This document shows, one piece after another, positions 17,368 to 26,329 of a stretch of DNA of 64,000 nucleotides. Source of the DNA: Dysgonomonas sp. 216 (GTDB lineage Bacteria; Bacteroidota; Bacteroidia; Bacteroidales; Dysgonomonadaceae). The stretch is taken from NCBI RefSeq assembly GCF_010501065.1, contig NZ_QVMM01000018.1, positions 1-64,000 of the forward strand, given 5' to 3'. Under the pieces are notes generated by a model. The model saw only the letters and a program-made list of their open reading frames with translations. It searched no databases and was not told the DNA's origin. A program made the translations under genes and the position numbers. Numbering within the stretch: the first letter of the stretch is position 1; each line of letters starts with the position of its first letter.

Positions 17368-18180
17368 TTATTCTTGTTCAAATAACTCTAACCTCATTTC
17401 TTTGCCATCGAATACGGCATACGAAAATAATGTGATCCAATCTCCTAGAATAAGTATTCTTGCGGTTTGGCTTAACATCAGGTCGAGTAAAATGTGCCTG
17501 TGTCCGAATATGAAGAAATTTATATTAGGTGCTACTTGTAAATGTTTTTTTGAGAATTGTATAAGATGTTCTTTGTCTTCGCCCTGGTAGTCTATAACTC
17601 CTCCTGTTTCCCTACTATGGTTAGACCACTTGTGTGCAAAACCAACAGCCCATCTGGGGTGGATGTTTGCAAATAACTTTCGGCATAGTTTGCTGTGGAA
17701 TATCTTACGAAGTATTTTGAACGATTTTGAATCGTCGCCCAAGCCATCGCCGTGAGCCATAAAGAATTTTTTACCGTATATTTCGCGCACCAAAGGTTCG
17801 GTATGAACTATCATTCCACACTCCGAACTGAGGTAATCGGTTACCCATATATCGTGGTTTCCTATAAAAAAATGCACTTCGATTCCCATATCTGTTAGTT
17901 CGCTTATTTTACCTAAAAAACGGGTAAATCCACGGGGAACTACATTTTTATATTCGAACCAGTAATCGAATATGTCGCCCAACATATATATTGCTGAAGC
18001 ATCGTGTTTGATAGAGTCAAACCAACGGCACAACTTACGTTCAATTTCGTGTTCGAAAAACAAATTGTTTTTAGGGGAGGAGGGGGCCGATGCTGTGAGA
18101 TGCAACCCTTCTTCTTCTTTTTTATGCGAAACCGAACCTAAATGGGTATCGGATAAAAAATAAACTTTCTTTTTTGTCAC
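17368..18180 (-). CDS. lpxH: UDP-2,3-diacylglucosamine pyrophosphatase (LpxH type)
   Basis: A 270-residue calcineurin-like metallophosphoesterase. The metal ligands are in 'FLSDTHLGS', 'MLGDIFDYWFEY', 'FFIGNHDIW', 'FMAHGDGLGDD' and 'FIFGHRH', in the correct order. LpxH cleaves UDP-2,3-diacylglucosamine to lipid X in lipid A synthesis at the inner face of the cytoplasmic membrane. The 'GDIFDYWFEYK' and 'HPRWAVGFAHKWSNHSR' segments are those of the Bacteroidota LpxH group. An insert (residues about 18-38) is longer than in proteobacterial LpxH. It is 7 bases behind the MIP18-type gene. Confidence 0.87.
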   Translation of the reverse strand: MTKKKVYFLSDTHLGSVSHKKEEEGLHLTASAPSSPKNNLFFEHEIERKLCRWFDSIKHDASAIYMLGDIFDYWFEYKNVVPRGFTRFLGKISELTDMGIEVHFFIGNHDIWVTDYLSSECGMIVHTEPLVREIYGKKFFMAHGDGLGDDSKSFKILRKIFHSKLCRKLFANIHPRWAVGFAHKWSNHSRETGGVIDYQGEDKEHLIQFSKKHLQVAPNINFFIFGHRHILLDLMLSQTARILILGDWITLFSYAVFDGKEMRLELFEQE

Positions 18181-18187
18181 AATTTTC

Positions 18188-18502
18188 TTATAAAAAACCT
18201 AACTCCAGTTTTGCTTCTTCGCTCATCATATCCTTACTCCATTCGGGTTCGAATGTGAGATGAACGATTACATTTTTTACATCCTCAATGGATTCAACCT
18301 TTAACCTTACATCTTCGAGAATAAAATCAGCAGCGGGACAATTAGGAGCTGTTAAGGTCATTGTTATCTCTACATTCTGATCTTCGTTAACATCTACATT
18401 GTAAATCAGTCCCAAGTCGTATATATTTACGGGGATCTCAGGGTCGTATACCGTTTTCAGCATACGTACTATATCTTCTTCAATTTTCAATAAATCAGCC
18501 AT
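18188..18502 (-). CDS. MIP18/DUF59 family iron-sulfur assembly protein (SufT-like)
   Basis: A 104-residue protein made of one MIP18 (DUF59) domain: 'MLKTVYDPEIPVNIYDLGLIYNVDV', then 'MTLTAPNCPAADFI' with the conserved cysteine, ending 'EPEWSKDMMSEEAKLELGFL'. Members help mature Fe-S proteins. The frame extends to 18556, but the added 18 residues are not family-like, and MADLLKIEEDIVRML starting at 18502 matches relatives. It heads the minus-strand group with lpxH, lrgA and lrgB. Confidence 0.85.
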   Translation of the reverse strand: MADLLKIEEDIVRMLKTVYDPEIPVNIYDLGLIYNVDVNEDQNVEITMTLTAPNCPAADFILEDVRLKVESIEDVKNVIVHLTFEPEWSKDMMSEEAKLELGFL

Positions 18503-18675
18503 AATACAACGTATATTACTTTGAAAAACTTTTAACTCATACAAATGTCTAAGCATTTATCTGTTTAAACTTAGAATGTAAACAATGTGTAAACATCCAA
18601 GTTCGTTCCGAGTAAAAGTTTGTACAAATTTACTAAAAAAACCATTGCATTTTACATTCAAATATATATAAAAAC

Positions 18676-18702
18676 AAAAAACACTTACATCTCTGTAAGT
18701 GT
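18676..18702 (-). terminator. terminator of tRNA-Pro
   Basis: An 8-bp perfect stem (acacttac / gtaagtgt; arms 18681-18688 and 18695-18702) is followed on the minus strand by ttttttgttttt. It is 15 bases past the tRNA end. Confidence 0.85.
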
Positions 18703-18716
18703 CTCTTTTTCAATTG

Positions 18717-18791
18717 TCGGGATACCAGGATTCGAACCTGGGACCCCCTGCTCCCAAAGCAGGTGCGCTAACCGGACTGCGCTACATCCCG
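18717..18791 (-). tRNA. tRNA-Pro (anticodon TGG)
   Basis: The 75-base minus-strand sequence folds as a cloverleaf: acceptor CGGGATG / TATCCCG with one G-U pair, D stem GCGC/GCGC, anticodon stem CCTGC/GCAGG with loop TTTGGGA (anticodon TGG, reads CCA), T arm CCAGG-TTCGAAT-CCTGG. The CCA end is not encoded. A strong terminator follows. Confidence 0.95.
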
Positions 18792-18905
18792 TGCTTGATT
18801 TCTCAAATGCGATGCAAAGGTACGACTATTTTTTTACGAACAAAATTTTTCTGCAAAAAAATAAATATTTTATCAATATAACCTGCAACCATACAATAAA
18901 ATCAA

Positions 18906-18913
18906 TACTTTTG
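18906..18913 (+). promoter_or_regulatory. -7 promoter element of aspS
   Basis: TACTTTTG matches TAnnTTTG. It lies 44 bases before the ATG at 18957 but only 14 before the upstream in-frame ATG at 18927, which favours 18957 as the translation start. Confidence 0.55.
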
Positions 18914-18956
18914 TATCCGATAAATCATGATTGAAACTATACTAGAACCAAATAAT

Positions 18957-20714
18957 ATGTTTAGAGATCATACTTGTGGCGAACTAACAATTGCCGATGC
19001 AGGAAAAGAAGTAACGTTGGCCGGCTGGGTACAAAAATCCCGCAAGCTGGGAGGTGGAATAACTTTTGTCGATATACGCGACCGTTATGGAATTACCCAA
19101 CTTGCTTTTTATAAAGACCAAAACGCCGATTTGTACGAAGAAGGAAATAAACTTGGACGTGAGTGGGTTATCCAGATAACAGGTATGGTTCAGGAGCGTT
19201 CGAGTAAAAATAAAAATATACCTACGGGCGATATAGAGATAGTACCTTCTGCTATAAAAGTCCTCAATACTTCGGAAGTTCCGCCTTTTACTATTGAAGA
19301 TGAAACTGACGGAGGCGACGACATTCGCATGAAATACCGTTATCTCGATTTGCGCAGAAATTCAGTACGCAGCAACCTTGAATTACGCCACAAAATAGCA
19401 TTCGAAACCCGAAGCTATTTAGACAAACTTAATTTTCTTGAGGTTGAAACCCCTATTCTTGTTGGTTCTACACCCGAAGGAGCACGCGATTTTGTTGTAC
19501 CGTCGCGCATGAATCCCGGCGAATTTTATGCTTTGCCGCAATCGCCACAATTATTTAAGCAATTACTTATGGTTTCGGGATTCGACCGTTACTTCCAGAT
19601 CGTAAAATGCTTTAGGGACGAAGATTTGAGAGCCGACAGACAACCCGAATTTACGCAAATAGACTGCGAAATGTCTTTTGTTAATCAGGAGGACGTACTG
19701 CAAACTTTTGAAGGCTTGACGAAATACCTTTTCAAAAATATAAAAGGCATCGAAGTTTCGGATTTTCCCCGTATGACCTATGCCGATGCTATGAAGTATT
19801 ATGGTTCTGATAAACCCGATACTCGCTTCGAAATGAAACTGGTTGAAATAAAAGACCTGACTACCAATAAAGATTTCGTTGTATTCGACAGTTCGGAATA
19901 TGTTGGAGCTATCTGTGCAAAAGGCTGTGCCGAATACACCCGCAAGCAACTGGACGAACTTACTAATTTTGTAAAACGTCCTCAAATCGGAGCGAAAGGA
20001 TTAGTATATGTAAAATGCGAAAATGGAGGAGTATATAAATCTTCGGTCGACAAATTTTACAACCAGGAAGATCTGGCTAAATGGGCTGAACGTTGTGATG
20101 CAAAAGAAGGCGACCTTATACTTATTATATGTGGCGAAACCGAAAAAGCTCAGAAACAGTTATGCGAATTACGTTTGGAAATGGGCGAACGTTTAAACCT
20201 GAAAGATAAAAATGTATTTAGTTGTCTTTGGGTAGTCGACTTCCCGCTGTTGGAAAAAGACGAAGAATTGGGTCGTTTCTTTGCCAAACACCACCCGTTC
20301 ACCAGTCCTGTGCCCGAAGATATTGAAAAACTAGAAACCGCACCCGAAACAGTCAGAGCCAGCGCATACGACATGGTTATAAATGGCGTAGAAGTAGGTG
20401 GCGGGTCGCTACGTATATACAACAGCGACCTTCAGAAAAAAATGTTTAAAGTTCTTGGCTTTACCGAAGAAAAAGCGCAAGCCCAGTTTGGTTTCCTAAT
20501 GAATGCTTTCAAATATGGAGCACCTCCTCATGCCGGTCTTGCTTTTGGACTCGATCGACTTGTTTCGCTTTTCGCAGGACTCGACTCTATTCGCGATTGC
20601 ATAGCGTTTCCTAAAAACAATTCGGGAAGAGATGTTATGACAGATGCACCTTCAGTAATAGAACAGGAACAGTTGGACGAATTATGTTTGAAAATAGATA
20701 TAAAGAAGGACTGA
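18957..20714 (+). CDS. aspS: Aspartyl-tRNA synthetase
   Basis: Class II synthetase that charges tRNA-Asp. From the ATG at 18957 it has 585 residues: an OB-fold anticodon-binding domain first ('[24 protein letters not shown]'), the catalytic core with motif 2 '[18 protein letters not shown]', the bacterial GAD insertion, and motif 3 '[15 protein letters not shown]' near the C-terminus. The open frame begins ten codons earlier at 18927, but the family start ([10 protein letters not shown]) and the position of the -7 element support the later ATG. It is followed by an intrinsic terminator and is probably monocistronic. Confidence 0.95.
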   Translation: MFRDHTCGELTIADAGKEVTLAGWVQKSRKLGGGITFVDIRDRYGITQLAFYKDQNADLYEEGNKLGREWVIQITGMVQERSSKNKNIPTGDIEIVPSAIKVLNTSEVPPFTIEDETDGGDDIRMKYRYLDLRRNSVRSNLELRHKIAFETRSYLDKLNFLEVETPILVGSTPEGARDFVVPSRMNPGEFYALPQSPQLFKQLLMVSGFDRYFQIVKCFRDEDLRADRQPEFTQIDCEMSFVNQEDVLQTFEGLTKYLFKNIKGIEVSDFPRMTYADAMKYYGSDKPDTRFEMKLVEIKDLTTNKDFVVFDSSEYVGAICAKGCAEYTRKQLDELTNFVKRPQIGAKGLVYVKCENGGVYKSSVDKFYNQEDLAKWAERCDAKEGDLILIICGETEKAQKQLCELRLEMGERLNLKDKNVFSCLWVVDFPLLEKDEELGRFFAKHHPFTSPVPEDIEKLETAPETVRASAYDMVINGVEVGGGSLRIYNSDLQKKMFKVLGFTEEKAQAQFGFLMNAFKYGAPPHAGLAFGLDRLVSLFAGLDSIRDCIAFPKNNSGRDVMTDAPSVIEQEQLDELCLKIDIKKD

Positions 20715-20739
20715 CCTTTTTTATATAAATAATACAGAG

Positions 20740-20780
20740 AAAGACGTCATCCATTATATTTGGAAGGCGTCTTTAGTTTT
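20740..20780 (+). terminator. aspS terminator
   Basis: A stem with arms 20740-20753 and 20761-20774 (aaagacg / cgtcttt core, two internal mismatches) is followed by agtttttac. It lies 25 bases after the aspS stop. Confidence 0.7.
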
Positions 20781-20814
20781 TACACACAATTAATCGATTG
20801 CAATTCTGATTACA

Positions 20815-22290
20815 ATGGAAGACTCTTACATAATACAGATAGAAAATGCTATTCCCAGACTAAACGATATCGCATTTGCAAAGGCTGTAAACTGGACAAT
20901 AAAGAAGGATGAGCATTGGGCTATAATAGGGCCTAATGGGGCAGGGAAAACACTTCTTATCGATTTGCTAACAGGTAAATATGCTTTAAAATCGGGAATT
21001 ATTAATTGTAAGGATGAAACAGGGCACAATCAAAGTATTTCTACTGTTGTGAAAAGTATGGCTTTCCGAGACATATACAGTATGTCTGACCTACAAAATA
21101 GTTACTATCAGCAACGATGGAATGCGGGAGATGTACACCAAGTTCCCTTAGTGAGGGATATGTTTGGGAAAGGCATTGATAAAAGCCGACTTGATTTACT
21201 GATAGAATCGTTCTCGATTGAAGACCTGTTGGATAAAGAAATAAACCTTTTGTCGAGTGGCGAACTACGCAAGTTTTTAATCGTACGGGCTTTAATAAAC
21301 CGTCCCAAGATACTTATTCTCGACAATCCTTTTATCGGGCTTGACAATAAATCGCGAGCAGTACTTAATGCGATATTTAAAAACCTTGTCGAATTCGAAG
21401 ACCTCCAACTTGTATTGGTTTTATCCAACCCAAACGATATTCCTGATTTAATAACACATGTATTGCCAATCAAAGAGAAGCGCATAGGAAAAGCCTGTAC
21501 TAAAAATGAATTCTTCAGCAATGAACAACAAGTATCCGAGATTTTTCCATCAATCAGCAATCTAAATATAAACGGACTAGCAGAAGCGGATACTAATAAT
21601 TCAATATTCGAAAATGCTTTGATGTTCAAGAAAATCCATATAAAATATGGTAACCGAACTATTTTAAACGATGTGAACTGGACTGTAAAACGAGGAGAAA
21701 AGTGGGCCCTACTTGGCGAAAACGGGTCGGGAAAGTCAACATTACTCAGCCTTGTTTCAGGAGACAACCCACAAGCCTATGCCAACGACATTACATTGTT
21801 TGACAGAAAACGAGGTTCGGGCGAAAGCATTTGGGATATAAAAAAACATATAGGATATATTTCGCCTGAAATGCACCTGTATTATTTAAAGAATGTGCGG
21901 TGTATTGAGATCGTTGCTTCGGGCTTTTTCGATACAATTGGACTGTACCGAAAATGCAATTCCGAACAGATATTTGAAGCTGAAAAATGGATGGATATAT
22001 TCGGGATAAGCTATCTTAAAAACACTTCTTTTCTGAATGTATCTACAGGGGAGCAACGATTGGTTTTATTAGCTCGTGTGTTTGTGAAAAATCCAAGCCT
22101 TTTAATTCTTGACGAACCTCTGCACGGTTTAGATGTTGGTAATAAAATAAGGGTAAAACAGATAATCGAAGAGTTCTGTAACGAAACAAAATCGCTAATA
22201 TACGTAACCCATTACGAAAACGAGATACCAAGCGTGGTAGATAAACGGCTGGTTTTGAATAAGTACCAAAATAACGATAAAAAAAACTAA
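20815..22290 (+). CDS. Double ABC ATPase, ModF/PhrA-like
   Basis: A 491-residue protein with two ABC ATPase domains and no membrane segment. The first has Walker A 'GPNGAGKTLL', signature 'LLSSGELRKF' and Walker B 'ILILDNPFIGLD' (Asn in place of the catalytic Glu); the second has Walker A 'GENGSGKSTLL', signature 'NVSTGEQRLV' and Walker B 'LLILDEPLHGLD' with Glu retained. The arrangement resembles ModF, formerly called the photorepair protein PhrA and named for its place beside molybdate transport genes. No mod genes are present here, so a link to molybdate is not supported by context. It may work in translation, repair or with an unlinked permease. The missing glutamate suggests that the two sites differ in activity. 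Confidence 0.8.
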   Translation: MEDSYIIQIENAIPRLNDIAFAKAVNWTIKKDEHWAIIGPNGAGKTLLIDLLTGKYALKSGIINCKDETGHNQSISTVVKSMAFRDIYSMSDLQNSYYQQRWNAGDVHQVPLVRDMFGKGIDKSRLDLLIESFSIEDLLDKEINLLSSGELRKFLIVRALINRPKILILDNPFIGLDNKSRAVLNAIFKNLVEFEDLQLVLVLSNPNDIPDLITHVLPIKEKRIGKACTKNEFFSNEQQVSEIFPSISNLNINGLAEADTNNSIFENALMFKKIHIKYGNRTILNDVNWTVKRGEKWALLGENGSGKSTLLSLVSGDNPQAYANDITLFDRKRGSGESIWDIKKHIGYISPEMHLYYLKNVRCIEIVASGFFDTIGLYRKCNSEQIFEAEKWMDIFGISYLKNTSFLNVSTGEQRLVLLARVFVKNPSLLILDEPLHGLDVGNKIRVKQIIEEFCNETKSLIYVTHYENEIPSVVDKRLVLNKYQNNDKKN

Positions 22291-22307
22291 ATTTATATCA
22301 GAAAACT

Positions 22308-22339
22308 CTTGCATAAAAAAGAAAAGTGACTTATCTTTG
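22308..22339 (+). promoter_or_regulatory. tRNA-Arg promoter
   Basis: cTTG at 22308-22311 (-33) and TATCTTTG at 22332-22339 (-7), 20 bases apart, closely fit the Bacteroidota sigma-ABfr consensus. The tRNA begins 16 bases after the -7 element. Confidence 0.8.
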
Positions 22340-22354
22340 CACACGCAAAAGCGA

Positions 22355-22428
22355 GGTTCCGTAGCTCAACTGAATAGAGCATCTGACTACGGATCAGAAG
22401 GTTACAGGTTTGAATCCTGTCGGGATCA
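22355..22428 (+). tRNA. tRNA-Arg (anticodon ACG)
   Basis: A 74-base cloverleaf: acceptor GGTTCCG / CGGGATC with two G-U pairs, D stem GCTC/GAGC, anticodon stem TCTGA/TCAGA with loop CTACGGA (anticodon ACG; A34 is expected to be modified to inosine), T arm ACAGG-TTTGAAT-CCTGT. CCA is not encoded. Confidence 0.95.
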
Positions 22429-22434
22429 CAAGAT

Positions 22435-22479
22435 TAAGAAAAGCGATTACTTTAAATGTAGTCGCTTTTCTTATGTTTT
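22435..22479 (+). terminator. tRNA-Arg terminator
   Basis: A 16-bp stem (arms 22435-22450 and 22458-22473, one G-U pair, 7-base loop) lies 6 bases after the tRNA and is followed by tgtttta. Confidence 0.85.
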
Positions 22480-22655
22480 AGAATCAAAAACCTCCTTGGA
22501 TCAACGAAAAATTTACGAATTTTTAGAAGGTTTTTCACTGATCCGCAATTATGGCTCAACTCATTAGTAAATTAAATACTAAGATTATTAGCAATATAAA
22601 AACTTGTGTTGTGCGATTAATGCACTACAAATATTAATATATGTAAAATATTATA

Positions 22656-22663
22656 TATTTTTG
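22656..22663 (+). promoter_or_regulatory. candidate -7 element for the lipoprotein/DUF5723 pair
   Basis: TATTTTTG lies in the 300-base stretch between the tRNA-Arg terminator and the lipoprotein gene, 112 bases before the ATG. No clear -33 element is seen. I see nothing else of note in 22480-22775. Confidence 0.4.
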
Positions 22664-22775
22664 CACAATATAATGAGACGTTTTTTTGAGACAGTTGCCT
22701 TTAGATGTCAAGAACCAATAGAGAAGCACTCATATTTAGAAAATCAAATTAGTTTATATCAAAAAGTAATAATTT

Positions 22776-23384
22776 ATGCGAAAACATTTCAAGTATGCAC
22801 TCTGTGCACTGGCTGGAATTATTATGTTGTCATGTATCGATAGCGATTATGATATTGACGACATAAACACTGATTCCCATTTTAAGATTCCGACTGTTCC
22901 TTTTGGAAACATCGACACTATTTGGATAGAAACACTACCTGAAATACCTATTCCTCCAATAGAAATACCTCTTGAGGAGATGAAGGTAGCTAAAAAAGAA
23001 ATTCTACCCAATATCTTCACCAAGGATATTATAGATAAATTCTTTAATGAAAATGCTAAAGAAAATGTAGTGTTTGAAGGAACAGCTGATGTTAAAATAT
23101 TAACTGAAGACTCAGGATTGAATATTGAGGTAAAATTTGAAGTTGTAGACGAAAGTGGTTATGTTATTGATGCTGTGAAAATTCCGAATCAATATCTGGA
23201 GTATGGCAAAGATCAGGGTTTTAAAATGATATTTCCTCGTCAATATTTCGGGTTGATGCAAAATGCAAAAGATATAAATATCATATTTATATTGAGTGCC
23301 GAAAGAATCCATTTAACTTATAACGACTTTGTTTTCATCAAAGATATTAAACTAAAATCGGGTGGAATACATTTCGACTTCTAA
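22776..23384 (+). CDS. Uncharacterised lipoprotein
   Basis: A 202-residue protein with a lipoprotein signal peptide: basic MRKHFK, hydrophobic stretch, and lipobox 'GIIMLSC' (Cys20), followed by an acidic start 'IDSDYDIDD'. I do not recognise the remainder. It has a proline/isoleucine-rich linker ('PEIPIPPIEIPLEE', residues about 55-68) and then a beta-rich region ('VVFEGTADVKILTEDSGLNIEVKFEVVDESG') resembling an immunoglobulin-like sandwich. It is 24 bases upstream of a DUF5723-type outer-membrane protein gene and is probably made with it, so it may be a surface or periplasmic partner of that protein. This pairing is inferred from position only. Confidence 0.75.
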   Translation: MRKHFKYALCALAGIIMLSCIDSDYDIDDINTDSHFKIPTVPFGNIDTIWIETLPEIPIPPIEIPLEEMKVAKKEILPNIFTKDIIDKFFNENAKENVVFEGTADVKILTEDSGLNIEVKFEVVDESGYVIDAVKIPNQYLEYGKDQGFKMIFPRQYFGLMQNAKDINIIFILSAERIHLTYNDFVFIKDIKLKSGGIHFDF

Positions 23385-23408
23385 ACCTTTAATTCAACGA
23401 TTAACAAT

Positions 23409-24854
23409 ATGAAATCTATATATTTTATCATAGCATGTTTAGGTATTGGTGCATTTTCGATAACAGTTGCTCAAGCCCAAACTGCTAGTAATAATTATTT
23501 TATCGAGTCGTCTCATGTACGAACAAATCTAAATCCTGCATTAAGGCCAAACAGCAGTTATATAGGGGTTCCTTTTTTGTCGGGTATAGGTGTCGATTAT
23601 AAGACAAACACTTTTAATCTCGAGAATCTCACATTCAAGAAGAATGGCGAACGTGTTACTTTCATGCATTCTGATGTAACAAATGGCGAGTTTATGAAAA
23701 ATGTATCAGACAAAAACTACCTGTCGACAAACGTTGGTTACGATATATTTTCGATGGGTTTTTACAAAAAAGATGCTTTTTGGAACATAAACTTAGGGGT
23801 AAAAGTTCAAACCGATGTCAATATACCTAAATCTTTCTTTAGATTGATGAAAGAAGGTTTTGCTCAGGATATAGAACAAACCTATGTTATTGAAGATTTG
23901 AATGCTACGGCAAACTCATATTTAGAACTTGGGGTCTCGTATTCACGTCCTTTTCTCGACAATAGCTTGATGTTAGGGTTACGGACAAAACTTCTTGGTG
24001 GTATTGCCAATTTTGATTTAAATGCTGAAAAGGTTGAATTAACAGCAGGTAGTGATATTTGGAGAGCCAGATCAAATGTAAAGCTGCAAGGATCGGCTCC
24101 GGGTGTAAAACCTAAATTTAAAGAAAAAGAGAGGGAAGGTCGCGAGCCTATAAACCAAATAGACGGATTTGATTTCGATGATTGGACTTCGTTCTCTGGT
24201 TACGGTCTCGGATTCGATATAGGAGGAGTTTACGACTTCGGTAAATTAGCCGGGACAATTGACGGAACCATGGGTAATGTATTAAGCAACCTGAAAGTGT
24301 CGTTAGCTTTTACCGATATGGGCTTTATATCGTGGACCAAGAAAAACTCTACACATTTAGCCTCGACAGGAGAAGAAGTTGTTATTGAGCCCGGAGACTA
24401 TACAATACATACAGACGGATCTTCATCGTTAGAAGACGTTTTTGATGATGTAATGGATGACTTAGAACAAGCCATAAATTTGGAGGAAGGTAAAAGAAAA
24501 GGACGTTCAACATCGTTAAGAACGACAATGAATATGGGTGCCGAATACTCGTTTTTTGATAATCGCCTGTCGGCCGGATTACTTTATTCTTTAAGATTTG
24601 GCAATTACTATAATGTTAGCGAACTTACAATATCGGGAAATTATCGTCCTAAATCGTGGTTAGCAACAACATTAAGCTATTCGTTCTTACATAGTGACTT
24701 TAACACTGTTGGATTTGCAATGTACCTGACACCATCGAAGGGTGTGAATTTTTTCGTGGCAGGAGACTACATTATACCAAATGTTTCGCCCGAATGGATA
24801 CCAACAACAACAAAAGCAATGAACGTGCAGTTTGGATTTAGTGTTCCTATGTAA
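23409..24854 (+). CDS. DUF5723-type outer-membrane beta-barrel protein
   Basis: A 481-residue protein with a Sec signal peptide ending near residue 23 (VAQAQ). The first mature region 'NNYFIESSHVRTNLNPALRPNSSYIGVPFLSGIGVDYKT' is the hallmark of the Bacteroidota DUF5723 family, PorV/FadL-like barrels of unknown function. A loop of low complexity (residues about 225-245, rich in Lys/Glu/Arg) and an acidic segment 'LEDVFDDVMDDLEQAINLEEG' interrupt the strands. The C-terminus ends with amphipathic strands. It follows a lipoprotein gene closely and is followed by a strong bidirectional terminator. Family call from the N-terminal pattern; no function is proposed. Confidence 0.75.
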   Translation: MKSIYFIIACLGIGAFSITVAQAQTASNNYFIESSHVRTNLNPALRPNSSYIGVPFLSGIGVDYKTNTFNLENLTFKKNGERVTFMHSDVTNGEFMKNVSDKNYLSTNVGYDIFSMGFYKKDAFWNINLGVKVQTDVNIPKSFFRLMKEGFAQDIEQTYVIEDLNATANSYLELGVSYSRPFLDNSLMLGLRTKLLGGIANFDLNAEKVELTAGSDIWRARSNVKLQGSAPGVKPKFKEKEREGREPINQIDGFDFDDWTSFSGYGLGFDIGGVYDFGKLAGTIDGTMGNVLSNLKVSLAFTDMGFISWTKKNSTHLASTGEEVVIEPGDYTIHTDGSSSLEDVFDDVMDDLEQAINLEEGKRKGRSTSLRTTMNMGAEYSFFDNRLSAGLLYSLRFGNYYNVSELTISGNYRPKSWLATTLSYSFLHSDFNTVGFAMYLTPSKGVNFFVAGDYIIPNVSPEWIPTTTKAMNVQFGFSVPM

Positions 24855-24880
24855 ATAAGGAATATCTATGGTAGATAAAA

Positions 24881-24910
24881 CAGAGGCTGCTTTTTACAAA
24901 GCAGCCTCTG
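24881..24910. terminator. bidirectional terminator between the DUF5723 gene and fabG
   Basis: A perfect 13-bp stem (cagaggctgcttt / aaagcagcctctg, 4-base loop) lies between two convergent genes, with T/A-rich sequence on both sides. It can serve both strands. Confidence 0.85.
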
Positions 24911-24939
24911 TTTATTATTATATATGTGTCTCGATTTTA

Positions 24940-25686
24940 TTACATATTCATTCCGCCTGTTACCGAAATAACTTCGCCCGAAATATAAGAAGATAAATCA
25001 GAAGCAAGGAAAAGAGCTGCGTTTGCAACATCTTCGGGAGTACCACCACGTTTCAATGGAATTTGTTCTGCCCATTTCTTTTTAACTTCGTCAGACAAAA
25101 CGCCTGTCATTTCTGTGATTATAAACCCGGGGCAAATGCAGTTTGCACGTACACCTCTCGATCCTAATTCTTTTGCTATTGATTTTGCAAGACCAATCAT
25201 TCCAGCTTTCGATGCTGAATAATTTGCCTGACTAGCATTTCCTGTAAGACCAACAACCGAACTCATATTTATAATGTTTCCCGATTTTTGTCTCATCATC
25301 ACAGGAGTTAGAGCATGAATAAAGTTAAATGCCGATTTTAAATTTACATTAATAACCATATCCCATTGTTGTTCGCTCATACGTGCCATAAGGCCATCGC
25401 GGGTAATTCCGGCATTATTAACTAATATATCTACTCTTTCGAAATCTTTAATAATTTCGTCAACAACCTTATGTGTATCTTCAAAATCAGCAGCATTAGA
25501 TGCATATCCTTTAACCTTTACACCCAAAGCAGCTAATTCTTTTTCTGTTTGTTTTGCGTTATCGTCAATAGCTAAATCGGTAAAAGCAATATTTGCTCCT
25601 TGTTCTGCAAATTTCAAAGCAATAGCTTTACCTATACCGCGAGCGGCTCCTGTAACGATGGCAGTTTTGCCTTCAAGTAATTTCAT
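24940..25686 (-). CDS. fabG: 3-oxoacyl-[acyl-carrier-protein] reductase
   Basis: A 248-residue short-chain dehydrogenase. The NADPH-binding loop is 'VTGAARGIGKAIA' (residues 11-23), 'NNAGITRDGL' follows, the catalytic Ser is in 'MSSVVGLTGN' and the Tyr-x-x-x-Lys is 'YSASKAG'. The 'ITRDGLMARM' block and the 'ISGEVISVTGGMNM' ending are characteristic of FabG, which reduces 3-oxoacyl-ACP in fatty acid synthesis. It lies 45 bases downstream of a TetR regulator gene on the same strand rather than beside acpP or fabF, so a specialised or regulated role cannot be excluded. Confidence 0.9.
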   Translation of the reverse strand: MKLLEGKTAIVTGAARGIGKAIALKFAEQGANIAFTDLAIDDNAKQTEKELAALGVKVKGYASNAADFEDTHKVVDEIIKDFERVDILVNNAGITRDGLMARMSEQQWDMVINVNLKSAFNFIHALTPVMMRQKSGNIINMSSVVGLTGNASQANYSASKAGMIGLAKSIAKELGSRGVRANCICPGFIITEMTGVLSDEVKKKWAEQIPLKRGGTPEDVANAALFLASDLSSYISGEVISVTGGMNM

Positions 25687-25731
25687 AATCTGTCTTTTAA
25701 ATGATTAATTAACTTTCTGATATTGTTTAAT

Positions 25732-26319
25732 CTATCTTTTTACTTTAATACCATGAAATATAAGAGACGAAATATTCTCGTACCTCCTACTATCCGAATT
25801 TAATGGATCTATTTGCCCCCTGATATAGGGAATTTCGAGACCACGCAAAGCATGATGGAGTATTTCTGCCGTAAGGCCTATATCAGGCATTTCCAGTATA
25901 CCTTCGTTAACTCCATCCTGAAGTATTTGCTTCAAAACTTCTATTTCTTTTTTATCAAAGGCTTTACGTGCCGTTTGTACCCTCCATATATCTCTAAAAA
26001 AATCGGCTCTAAGGGTTCCGTTTCTGAATACTACTTTTTTTACGGCATCGAGACGGATATAGAAAAAAAGCATAAGCTTTTCGTCGGCCGGTAATTTTTT
26101 AGAAAGCACGGTCTGCAAATCTTTATACATATTCTCGAGTTCCGACTCGATTACAGCCTGATAAACCTCGTTTTTATTGTTAAAATAAGTATATAATGTG
26201 CGTCGACCCTTATGAGAAGCTATCGCAATATCGTTCATGGTAGTGTTTTCTACCCCAAGTTTAGCAAAAAGTTGGCGGGCAACTTCAATAAGCATGTTTC
26301 GGGTCTTGGAGATAGCCAT
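25732..26319 (-). CDS. TetR family transcriptional regulator
   Basis: A 195-residue regulator. The N-terminal helix-turn-helix is clear: 'MLIEVARQLFAKLGVENTTMNDIAIASHKGRRTLYTYFNNKNEVYQAVIE' (residues 9-58). The C-terminal part is a ligand and dimer domain of unknown specificity. It precedes fabG by 45 bases and is probably co-transcribed with it, suggesting control of fatty-acid or membrane-related genes, but this is inferred. An inverted repeat TTGCACA-N13-TGTGCAA overlaps its own -7 element, consistent with autorepression. Confidence 0.9.
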   Translation of the reverse strand: MAISKTRNMLIEVARQLFAKLGVENTTMNDIAIASHKGRRTLYTYFNNKNEVYQAVIESELENMYKDLQTVLSKKLPADEKLMLFFYIRLDAVKKVVFRNGTLRADFFRDIWRVQTARKAFDKKEIEVLKQILQDGVNEGILEMPDIGLTAEILHHALRGLEIPYIRGQIDPLNSDSRRYENISSLIFHGIKVKR

Positions 26320-26329
26320 ATGTTAGATA

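Noticed and set aside
18620-18934. Open frames crossing tRNA-Pro
   Set aside because: They run through a structured tRNA gene and its terminator on the other strand and have no protein-like features.
21108-21767. 219-residue antisense open frame inside the double ABC ATPase
   Set aside because: It lies wholly within a gene with intact ABC motifs and has no family features.
22604-22843. 79-residue open frame before the lipoprotein gene
   Set aside because: It overlaps the lipoprotein start in another frame and resembles no known protein; the lipoprotein signal peptide is the better reading.
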